From Eutreptiella sp. 'Long Island Sound 2002' (Eukaryota; Euglenozoa; Euglenophyceae; Eutreptiales; Eutreptiaceae), in contig OZ038381.1 in the NCBI GenBank assembly GCA_964036045.1, positions 101,437,367 to 101,501,366 on the forward strand: a stretch of DNA of 64,000 bases, written 5' to 3'. The notes beneath the pieces are model-generated. The model was not told where the DNA came from and ran no database searches. It was given only the letters and a program-made list of their open reading frames with translations. How positions within the stretch are numbered: the first letter of the stretch is position 1; each line of letters begins with the position of its first letter. Positions 46,601-56,896 of this stretch are shown piece by piece. Both the position numbers and the translations under genes were made by a program.

Positions 46601-48613
46601 CCTCATTAAGTTGGCGGTAGTCCACCACGAGGCGCCATTTTCCCTTCTCTTTCTTGGGCACAACGAAACCGTTGGACGCCCATTCGGAGGCAGGGCACGG
46701 CTCAATCCAGCCACGAGCCAAAAAGTCCTCCACTATTTCTTGCTCCGCCGCGGCACGCTCCCCCACCAACCGTATAGGTTTTACGGACTTGGGTTTGGCG
46801 TTCGGGTATAGGTCAAGTTTAGCAAACCCCAACCGCTCCGTACCACGGACCTTAGGGTGTTCCTGGTCCGGACGGAGACGAACCTCCCCGCCAAAAACAT
46901 CCCGCTCATAGTCCGCGAGGATGCGCCTCCTCATGAGCTCCACCTCCGGAGACACAATAGGCTCTTGGGTGGTGACAACGCCACCCACACGAGAAGCCGC
47001 CAACAATCGTGTGGCGCCTTTACGTTTTCGGTAACGCTTAGCGGTAGTGGACCTCCCACCCAATAACTCTCGTTCAATTTTCGCAATGCGTGAACGCACG
47101 CATTCTTGTGCCTCCAAATCTTCGGGGGTAGGATCAAGAGTAACGGGTGCGAGGAGTTTTTTATGGGTCGCCTGATACGTGAGGGTGCGCACCGAAGCCA
47201 AATGGTTGGGCACCCTTTCATCCTCCGACTCCTCCTCCGAGGTCATGCCCGGCTCGCCATCTGCGTTGGGGTTAGAGACGGCCGGTGCCGAAACGGAGGC
47301 CACATGACATTTAGTGGCCGCCAAATTTTCCTCCGCAATACCACCGTCCACGTATAGCGCCACCGTGGACCAACCCCGTTGAGGAAGGGGCGTGAGGTGG
47401 TCATTCTGATAGAGACAGGCTTTAGTCTCTGGCCCAGGAAGGTGGCACCCTTGCAAAGTAATTTCCATAAGGGGTTTCCACCACTCCCTATGTGTCCACT
47501 TCGGCCCTACGACGATGGCTCGTAGTTTTTCTTGCCGAATTTTCCGAACACAATCGGAAAACCGATGATAGGGAGGGCACATCCAATACAATTTGGAGGG
47601 GTCCGCGGGAGTGGAAAAGAAATCTTCAAGCGGCGAAACCCAACAGGTAGCCTGAGCCATACCCGGTACCCTATTGAAGGCGTCCACGTCGGGGTTTTTG
47701 CCAAATTGTTTTTTGACACGTGCGGCCAAATATGGCGTGAGGCCATAGTCAGACTGGGTCCACATGGACCCATCACGCCGCGTAGGTAGAACATCACGGG
47801 CAAGGCTTCGGGAGCAAATTCAACGAGCTCCAAAGCACAAGCCCGGTCCTGTACAGGGGCCACGGAGGAAGCGGTCAAGGCATAGGATATGTGTTTCTCG
47901 GCCTCAACAAGGTTAGGTTGTTCGCCACCAGGGGGCGTAACCACAATGGCCGGGGCAGGGTGCGTAGGAGCGACCGCCCCAATGACTCGAACGGTTAGGC
48001 CCCACACGGACTGACGTGACACCTTACCATGAATGGGTTTCACCAAAAATGGTTTGCCGGTTTGTGGAGCCTCACGGAAGTCCTCAATCCAAAAACGGGG
48101 GTGCACTGGATGGTGAGTGTACAAACAATTGAAACGGGCAAAATGGCTCACACAATGTTCGTAACCCCATGGGTGCCCCAAAACCATATCCCAAGGTAAA
48201 TTCGGGACAAGGTACGGGGACACGCCATACTGGGCAACACGAGGAAGTGAAACACTACCATCCACAACCCCCGTAAATTGAATTTTGACGTCTATTTGCT
48301 CGCCCCCCCCCGGCAAAGGCGTCTCATTATCGGCTTGGAGTAGGCGCCTCCGTTGGGGGGATTCATATTTTTCGGACAGTTGGTCTCCAAAAACATTGGG
48401 GTTGGCCAAAGCGACCGCTTGGCACCCAAAATCCACCAAAACACGGAGGGCCTTGCGTTCTCCATTTGGCAGAACAACCTGAACGGAAAGGTCGCTTTGA
48501 ATCTCACTAGTCACTATATGCCCCTTCATGACTCTCGATGGAACGAGAGCCACGGCAGTGTCACAGGGGTGCCCGGGGTTTTCTTCTTTCGAAGGGGGCG
48601 CCTCTGGGCACTC
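43638..48613 (-). pseudogene. pol: Ty3/gypsy Pol: protease, RNase H-like insert, RT, RNase H, integrase, chromodomain
   Basis: From 48613 the frame continues directly after an in-frame TAG (48616-48614) that ends gag. The protease region has LRVLVDFGCQAVALAN (DFG in place of the usual D-S/T-G) and WDMVLGHPW. A single frameshift near 47,800 joins it to a 1,375-codon frame (47765-43638). That frame contains, in order: a DAF...WMCPPYHRF...GPKWTHREWW domain; RT with WRLVVDYRQLNE and VYIDDIIIG (~46,330); RNase H with LTPDASNWAVGAAL; an HHCC zinc finger ending CQTCPSC; integrase catalytic Asp in IALDVFHYP, Asp in CSDRGPQF and Glu in GNGKAEN; and a C-terminal chromodomain (LLFKVRWEGYTKDWDTEEP), which in chromoviruses targets integration to marked chromatin. 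Only the frameshift and the altered protease motif argue against activity. Confidence 0.92.
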
Positions 48614-51600
48614 CTACCAACGTCCGCGCCCGTTCGGCGCTCCCTTGCCTCCTTTATCGCCCTTGCTGCCGCCACCCTTATAACCACCACCACCCTTATC
48701 ACCACCGCCACCCTTATCGCCACCCTTAGGCTTACCACCTTTAGACTTACCCGCAATGTTCCAATGAGTGTCATTGCACGGAGAATTAGGCTTACACGTC
48801 CAAAGGGTGGTATTGGTGGCACCCCAATCAATCCAAGACATGTCCATCTCCGTTCGTTTACGTGTTTTCCAATGTTTGGAACACGGAACCCAAAAGGTAG
48901 GTGGCGGTTTAGCCCCGGGGTCGACGGGTTTTTTCGCCGGAGGTTTGGAGTGACCCACGGCGTTGACGGAGGTGTCAGCGGGTTCGGAGGTGTCAGGGTC
49001 CGCCGTAGCCTCCGCATTAACCGCATTCACCGCGGTTTTATTGTGAGAAGGGCGATGAGTGTACGTCACCGTCGTCTTGTCTCCTTTATTGAGGCGTTCG
49101 AGAGCTTCCCTCCCCGACACGCTTTTATGGGCAAGGGCGTAGATTTCCGCAGGCTTCAAACGAGGCCTACGTTGCTCCACTTTCATAGTGTAGCCGCGTG
49201 TGTGAGGTGTGTTGTTGAGTTTGAAGATCCACTCCTGGAGAGCCGGGGTCTTTGCAGTCAACTATCACCCCCGGCCCCGAATAGGAAACAATCTCAGGAA
49301 CCGTAGTGCAAGCTTGAGCGCTATATTTCCTGAGTTCTTTTTCGAATGGGGCCCGACCCGGCGAAGGGTCAAGGCCACTAAAATCCACCACATAGCTGTC
49401 TGGGCTATTCTTAGCCTCTTGCTTGACGACCTTCTCCTTGATCCACGGGAGTTTGCTTAGGAGCTGCTCCCGGATCACGTGGGGACGAGTCTCATTGCTC
49501 AGAGGCAACGAACGTTGCCAACGAGCATAGAAATCTTCAAGGTCGATGAGGGTCACTTGCCCTTTAACCACCCTCCGGGTGAGGGCTCGCCACCTTTCAT
49601 CAGCCCTTGAGGGGTCATACTCGTGGAAACGTTGTTCCAAAAAGTCCCTGAACTCTTTGAGGGTGGGGGCCGTGCGTGTGTGGTGGGTGGCCTCGGCAAC
49701 CCGGGCGTTGATGATCGCCTTTAGCCATGGGGGCAAGGTACTCAAAATCATTTTTGCCTCGTTGGCCTTTCGGTACATAGGATCACACACCCCCAACCAT
49801 TGTTGGAGCTTCTCCACCCACTCGTCGTAGCACTCTAGCTGCCCATTAAATTGCGGTTTCGGCACATCACCATCCTCCACCGCTTTGGTGTAACTATTTT
49901 GCACCATAGGCATTTGGTACGGGTGGTAAGCAGGGGGGTCCATGGTTGGGGGTGCACCTCCACTTGCACTTGGTGCAACCTTCACTGGAGAGACTGTACA
50001 CGTATCCGTAGGATGAGAGGGCGTGTACGAAGGTTTCCCAGGGGAAGTGAAAACATTTTTCGTGAGGGGATTAATGTTCCCCAACGAAGAGGTGTTCTCC
50101 TCTTCATTGGCCCACGGGGCCGTAGGCTCCGTGGGGTGTTCTTCGCCCTTAGGCGTCGCCCTCCACTCGGGAACACCACGTTCCTTTTGCTTTTCGGCGA
50201 TTCCCCTCCACGATGTAGGTTCTTGGGGCTGGGGGTGTTCGTGGTGTTCTTCCCCCCCCCTCCGCCACCCCGAATCCGGACAAGCGTTCGGATGGTAGAT
50301 GCAATCGTGGGATGGGTGGACGGAGAAAGGAAGGACACACCCACCACCGGATGAACCGGATGGCGCGCCCATGGGCGCCGTAGGCGCCGCCGGCGTAGGA
50401 TCAGGAACGGGCGGAGGCGCCGATGGCGGGGGTAGAACCACCGTAACGGGTTCCGCAGGCGTGGAGTACCAGTGGTCCCACGCATCGATCCTAGATGCAA
50501 CGGCGGCGTAACGTGTAGCGAGCGACTCCACTGCGCTAAAGCACTTAGCCGTGTTGCCGTTGGACATCTTAAGATGATCTGCCACGCTAGCCTCCACCAC
50601 CTTAGAATCCCGGCGGTAGCCCTGAACCGCCGCGTCAAATTTAGCCAATGTAGACAAGATTTGGGTCATCCGGTCCCCGTAGGACTGACTGATGCCCACG
50701 GTAGAGGCTACTGCCTGAGAAAGTTCCTGATGGGATCGCTGCAACTCCAGATTCTGATTTCGCAGGTCCTTCACCTGTGCCATCAGAGATTGGATGCACG
50801 TTTCGTAGTGCACCACACACCGGGGACAGCCACAGGTGTGCTGTAGGTCTTCCTCCCCCCGTGTAGGAGTGGGGCCCCCAGATCGTCGAAAAGATGGACC
50901 CCCCCTCCACGAGGAGGAGATGACCCACCACCGCCCCCCCCAGCAGCCCCCCCTGCCACGGAGGGGCCAGAGGGCCCCCCCGCAGGGCGAGACGGGGGTG
51001 TGGGGCGCGCAGCAACAGGCGCTGGCGCCCCCCCACTAGAGGGATGTCCCCCCCCCCGAACCCCCGCCAATAGATGGCCGAACCAGGTGCGGGATTCCTT
51101 GCACGTGCTCGATGTAAGCCACCTGGCGGTGGCGGGGTGACGGCGGAGGGGGAACATGACCAACAGTATTCGGCCGCGGCGGTGGGGGTGGGGAATCGTC
51201 CACCACAATATACTGTGGTGACTCATGAACCACCATAGGTGATCGAGTTCTCGGATGGGAAGCAAAAACAGGCTCCGATCCCGTTGCAACCTCTGGATCC
51301 CCCCCCCAATTGGGCAGTTGGGGGTCCTCCGTAGAAGATGTATTTGTGGGGGGAGAGACCAAATTTATTGGGAGGGTTGCTGAACCTCCCTCCACCTGAC
51401 TCCCTCCCCCCCAGCACAGATTGTTGACCTTCGGCATTGCCGGAGAATCATCCACTAGGGATGGACGATCTTTCGTGCCACTCATAGGCACTGGAGATGT
51501 AGTACCGGCCCGGTCCTCTGTAGGCTCCAGAGATTCCACGACAAGACACGGGCGGTTTTTGACGCCGCTCATAGGCACCGGAGACTCTTGCACTGCAATG

Positions 51601-52766
51601 AACTGAGGGACCAGAGAGTCCTCCACCGTGATGTAGTGGGGGGCCGGAGATTCTTCCACCAGCATGGGGCGATCCCTGGTCCCTGACATAGGTTCAGGAG
51701 GTGCAGGCGACGAGGCAACGGAAATAGGGGAATTATGGAGTTCATGACGTTCCAACACTCCAATCTCCTCCTCCTCATCGTCGTTCCACTGCTCCACTGC
51801 CAGGGGGAACCACTGGTCACACTCATCCTCCTCGATTTGCGTGGGGGATTCCTCGATGATCGTAGGATTTAGCCTGGATCCGCTCGGGAGATTGGGATAC
51901 GCTCCCAAGGCAGGAGATTCCTCCACCAGGGAGGGAAACCGCCGCGATCCACTCATTGGAGTGGGCGACGATTCCACCACAGTGGGGTTCTGCCTAGTCC
52001 CCGACAGGGCTTGCTGGATCAAGGCCATGGCCTCTCGAGCCGGACCCAGATGGCCATGGGGATCAGGCGTGAGCGCGAGGACTCGACGGTTTTCAGCGTC
52101 GAGTTGGTCAACAATGGGGCTGATGGGCCCTGCCGCAAACAGGTTTTTTCTGACCCGAGGCTCTGGCAACCCCCCTAGCGACAGAGGAGTGCCAGAGTCG
52201 ACCACGATAGGCCCCATTGGCGAAGCCATCGTACCCCAGTCGGCAGCGCGTGAGGGCGCAGCGTGCGTACGCTCGATCACCCCTGTAGATTGGTCGATTA
52301 CTGCCCGATGGTCGGCGCTAGTAACGGTTCCCGAGCCCATAATAGGCGATTGTGGTCCTCCTATCGCTCCCTGAGGGTGGCCGTCTATTTCCCCCCCAAC
52401 CATCCCAGGTACACCAGCTGGATTTCGAGGATGGGGGGCCCCGATGGGAACATTCGGGGATTTCGGAAACTTAGGATTTGTAGCCACTTGGGGCTTGGCC
52501 CGTTTTTGCGGCCCCTGCCCGGTCGATTGGGTCAGGGCTGAGGAGGTCCTGAGAGTGGGGACCTGGACACCCTCAGCTATCCCTCCCGTGGAAGAGATTT
52601 TAATTTGTATTTGGTCCACGATGTCTTCGACCGATCGCTTTCCGCGATGCCAAACGCCCAACAGAGACGAAAAATTTTCGCCTCTGCTACCATGAAACCA
52701 GACCGGGTGGTCAGGAGCAGAGGTCGCAGTGGCATGGGCAGCAACATTGCTTGGCACCGAAGACAT
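48614..52766 (-). pseudogene. gag: Ty3/gypsy Gag, three frames joined by frameshifts, ending in TAG
   Basis: ATG at 52766 (MSSVPSNVAA). The first 576 codons are Pro/Ser-rich with about eight degenerate repeats of SG(T/S)(R/K)xxPxxVEESP. Near 51,040, in a homopolymer-C region, the frame shifts into a Gly/Pro-rich linker, then into a second part with a Cys/His cluster (CGCPRCVVHYETC), a probable coiled coil (VKDLRNQNLELQRSHQEL) and a retrotransposon-gag domain (ECYDEWVEKLQQWLGVCDPM ... VTLIDLEDFYARWQRSL). A shift near 49,250 leads into the final part, a Cys-containing segment and a Gly/Lys-rich basic tail (KGGDKGGGGDKGGGGYKGGG) likely to bind nucleic acid. It ends at TAG 48616-48614, in frame with pol. 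The homopolymer shifts could be sequencing errors. Confidence 0.85.
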
Positions 52767-52933
52767 AACGATAGTGTTGACTGAATAGTATCCGAAAAAA
52801 AAAAGACACTTTCTGAGTGTCTATTTTTTTTCGGATACTATTCAGTCAACACTATCGTTATGTCTTCGGTGCCAAGCAATGTTGCTGCCCATGCCACTGC
52901 GACCTCTGCTCCTGACCACCCGGTCTGGTTTCA
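52693..52933. repeat. 241-bp near-perfect hairpin (118-bp arms, 5-nt loop) at the gag 5' end
   Basis: Arms 52693-52810 and 52816-52933 are reverse complements with one mismatch, inside the A/T run. The loop is TTCTG. The left arm holds the first ~74 nt of gag plus ~44 nt of leader. The right arm is its inverted copy and abuts the 65-bp minisatellite. Fold-back (snap-back) synthesis during reverse transcription or repair would explain it. Confidence 0.95.
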
Positions 52934-53075
52934 CCGGGGGGCCCAGGACGCCGTACACGCGACACCACACGCAGGGCGTGCACACCGGTGAACAGGAGCC
53001 GGGGGGCCCAGGACACCGTACACACAGCACCACACACGGAGCGTGCACACCGGTGAACAGGAGCCAAGCGGCGCG
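52934..53075 (+). repeat. 65-bp minisatellite, right-hand continuation
   Basis: About two units of the same sequence as 38,750-40,350 (CCCAGGACGCCGTACACG, GTGCACACCGGTGAACAGG) before divergence at about 53,075. Confidence 0.9.
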
Positions 53076-53578
53076 GCACACCACACGAGCAACCCGCCCC
53101 CAAAACGAACCCAGCCCACGCCGCCCTGCAGGAAAGAAACACCATGTCAGACCGCCAAGACCAACCGACCGGCCAAGGCCAACCCAGCGGGTACGAAGAG
53201 GGTGGGCAGGCAGGGCAGGCCGGCGAAGAGGGACAGAGGGACAAGGCGGGGAAAACGAGAGGAGGGGTCCGAACCCCCCCCCCCCCCAACGTGCACACAC
53301 CCCACTGCCGCGCGCCGGGCCACAGCCGGGCACCAACAGGGCCCGCCATGGAGCCAAACGGGCCCGCCAGAGAGAGGGTGTGTCCCCGCGCCTGCGCAGC
53401 AGCACGCCCGGGCAAGGAGCGCGCGCCACACACAGGCCAAGCAGGGCACACACGCAGCACCGCACGCCAGCACGCACCACGGCACAAAAACACGACACCA
53501 CCACGGCAAACACCCACACCCGACGACGAACGAGCCGCCAAGAACAAGTCCAAGCCCCGCAGTCCCCACAGCGCGACA
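53076..53578. other. Unique GC-rich spacer
   Basis: No supported gene. Open frames on both strands are Pro/Thr/His- or Cys/Gly-rich and appear to be compositional. One long C run occurs near 53,280. Confidence 0.35.
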
Positions 53579-53925
53579 GCCGCCGTCCGAATGGACGTGT
53601 GTGCGCCCGGCAGTGAACCCAGCCCCTGCCGGCTACGAACCAGCCGCCGTCCGGATGGACGTGTGTGCGCCCGGCAGTGAACCCAGCCCCTGCCGGCTAC
53701 GAAACAGCCGCCGTCCGGATGGGCGTGTGTGCGCCCGGCGGTGAACCCACCCCCTGCCGGCTACGAAACAGCCGCCGCCCGGACGGACGTGTGTGCGCCC
53801 GGCAGTGAACCCAGCCCCTGCCGGCTACGAAACAGCCGCCGTCCGGAGGGATGTGTGTGCGCCCGGCAGTGAACACAGCCCCTGCCGGCTACGGAGCGGC
53901 CGCCGTCCGGAGGGACGCGTGAGCA
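53579..53925 (+). repeat. 64-bp tandem repeat (~5.5 units)
   Basis: Units begin GCCGCCGTCCGGATGGACG and end CCCTGCCGGCTACGAAACA. Unit starts at 53,579, 53,643, 53,707, 53,771, 53,835 and 53,899 are exactly 64 bp apart. The last unit decays into unique sequence. Confidence 0.93.
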
Positions 53926-56890
53926 CCCGGCGTCACCTGCCAGACGGGCTACCGGACCACCGGGCCCGCGCCACCCGGAGGGGTGAGTGCTCAGTTATCG
54001 CAAACCACACGCCCAATGGTACCACACCCAACACCACCCGCAAGGACACACCATCACCACCACCAAGCACGCCCACCCGCCACCACACACCCAGGGCCCG
54101 TCATCAGGGCCACCCGCCGACACCACAACCACCAAGCAGTCCAGCCACAACCACCACCACCACTTGCCACCGGCCGCCCACAACATCACCAACAACACCC
54201 TCCCCCCCGGCAGCACTCGCGACGCCGTCGCCAAGCACACCACCATCCGCCCCGCACCACACCTGCCACACCCCCACACTCCACACCACCCACACCGGAA
54301 ACCGCCAACACCACCGTCCCACCCTTACCACCTGCAGCACCGTCACCATCGACGTCGCCAGCGGCACCACCATCACGCCCGACTGCACCGCGCGAACGAC
54401 AGGCCCACAACCAGCACCCAACCCCAAACACCCACACTGACACCACCCACGCCAACCAGACCCCACAACACCCACGCAACGCACACACCGGCCACGCTCC
54501 ACCAGACAACACAAACCACCACACGCACGGCAACAGCGCACCCGACGCCCGCAGACCCCCCGCAACCCGCGCGACGTACACACCGACACGCACACCCGCA
54601 CCCGACCACGCCCACCAAGCGCCCGGCGCACCGACCACCACGCGCACAGGCAACCGCCCAACGCCAGCACCGACTCCGCGGGCAGACAGGCAGACAAACC
54701 ATCCCGTCGGCATCACCAACAACACAATCACCCAAGCCACCACCTGCGGCACCAACGCCACCATCGCCCGTTGCACCAACGGCAAACCCCCCTCCGGCCC
54801 CCCACCACCCGTTCACAACGCGTCACCTACGGCACACACCGGCCTCACCGTCACCCAGTGCATCGCCTACGTCACCCTCGCCATCGGCACCACCGACGAC
54901 ACCACCGCCCACAGCACCCCCGGCAACACCCTACGTAGGGACAGTACCGGCGGCGCCACCAGCCGGCACACCACGTGCAACACCCACATCAACATCGCCA
55001 CCACCCATGACATCACCCACAGCGCCCTCACCATCGACGTCACCGGCAGCACCCACACTGCCGGCACCACCAGTCGCGCCACCACCCACTGCACCACTTA
55101 CAGCGACCACCGGAGCCGCAGGCCCCCCCAGCGCCCGCCCCGTCACCTATGACACCAACAGCGTCACCAACCCCGTCGCCGCCCGGCGCGTCACCCGAAG
55201 CACCCACGTCAACAACACAGACCCGTTTCGACGCCTACAGCACCCCCCCGTAGGCGTCACCAGCATCTCCTCCACCCATTGCATCGCCGACGGTGCCCCA
55301 GCCCAACCCACTGCGCCTTCGGCGCACACATACCCGACACCCACACAAACCAACCACGCCCACACTGCCCACCACCCCATCAGCCCACGCCACGAACACA
55401 CCCACACGCACGCCCACGCCCGGCCACGCCACCCAGACACTAACCAGGAGCCGCAGCCACCCACGCAAGCGCCACGCCACCACTGCCGCCAACCACCCGC
55501 CGTCAGCCCCCCCCGGACCGGCGCCCTGGGAACCGGGAGCCGACACCGGCACACACCCACACCCACGCACAGCACCCCAGCCGGCCCCCCCCAAAAAAAA
55601 AACAAAAAAAAAAACAAAGCCAAACAAGCCAGCGAAAAGAGAGGAGCAAGGGACAGGCAGAGGAAGGGGCAACGGGGGGAGCAGAGGGCAAACACGCAAG
55701 CCCACACACGTGCGCCTCCCCCCCCCCAGCCAACCCGACCCCGCATGTCCCGCACCCTCCCAGGAACCGCAAAGCCCAAGACCACCCCCCAGGCACCACC
55801 ACAACAGACCACCATGAGGAGCCGCCGAGGACGACACACGACACACCGCCGCTAAACACGCGGTCGACACCGACACAAGCCCCACCCCCACAACCCGCCG
55901 CACCCACCGCTGCGGCGCCCCAACACACAATGGTGCCCCCATGGATGCGGTACACCCCAAAAACCCCCTTCAGCCAGCCGACCAGAGGCCACCACGGGAC
56001 GCACCAAGGGGACGCCGCGGGATACCCACCCACGGTGCGGCCCCGACACCCGCTCCCCTGCCGGCAACCTACCACGGGCCCACCCCACACCCGAGCAAAT
56101 AGCCCCCCCCCCACCGTGGAAACGATACACCCCAGCCACACACCGCCACTCACCACCCACGGGCACCGCACCGGGGCCACAACACGCCCGAGCAGCCGCG
56201 ACCCACCGACCCGCGGACCCCGCAAACGCAATACCCCACACCACCGAGCCCACCCAACGGCGGGCCGACACCCCCAAGCACCACACGACCACACCCCCCT
56301 GGTTGCGACACTCCAGTCCCGCACACCCCGCCCCAGGGGACCCCAGGCCCCACGCCACACCGACCCCGCACAGGCCACGTACTGAAACACGCCAGGAGGA
56401 CGATCAAGAGACCACGCGGGGCTGCCCCACACCGCCAGAGGACAAACCACTGGCGACAGCCCACCCCACCAGACCTGGACACGGTGCCCCCCCCCCCCCC
56501 CAACGGGAAGGCCACCACACAGCACAACACCACCATACCGCACCGCACCCCCCTCCCCCACCCGGGGGCACGGGACACCACAGCCCACCAACACAGGAAC
56601 GAAGCCGCGCCCCGCCGACTCCGCACCCCAGCCCACCGGCACCACCCCTGGAAACCCCGCACACCTCGCGCCAGCTCAACACCCACCACCGGCCACAACC
56701 CGAACCGCACACAGGGGCAACACCACCGGCCAGGACAGCCACAAACGTGCAGCCGCACACCACAACCACGCCAAACGGCGCGCTTCCCCCGGCGCACGAC
56801 CCCGCAACGGCCGCCGCACGTGCCCCGAACACCAGCATCACACGCCCACCGTGCCATGAAGCAGCACCCCAGCACGTGAACACGCACGAT
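53926..56890 (+). other. Thr/Asn-rich degenerate tract upstream of LINE copy 2
   Basis: Same style as 22.5-28.1 kb: C/A-rich, with scattered phrases such as HPVGITNNTITQATTCGTNA and TCSTVTIDVASGTTITPD in changing frames. From ~55,600 it becomes more Pro/Arg-rich. There is an A-rich run at 55,591-55,615. No gene is supported. It may be the LINE 5' region, since a comparable tract precedes copy 1. Confidence 0.4.
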
Positions 56891-56896
56891 GACCCC

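Larger units (their letters stand above)
40351..52933 (-). mobile_element. 12.58-kb insertion block splitting the 65-bp array, containing a Ty3/gypsy element
   Basis: Array sequence ends at GGTGAACA on the left and restarts at CCGGGGGGCCCAGG on the right, with about four bases of the unit missing between. The block holds ~3.3 kb of non-coding sequence downstream of pol, then pol and gag on the minus strand, then a long hairpin. No long terminal repeats were found. The 5' LTR position is occupied by the inverted duplication of gag, so this is probably a 5'-rearranged copy. Confidence 0.8.

Noticed and set aside
53579-53925. CRISPR-like regular repeat array
   Set aside because: The units are contiguous 64-bp tandem repeats with no unique spacers. 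The 65-bp array at 38.75-40.35 kb is rejected for the same reason, and the genome is eukaryotic.
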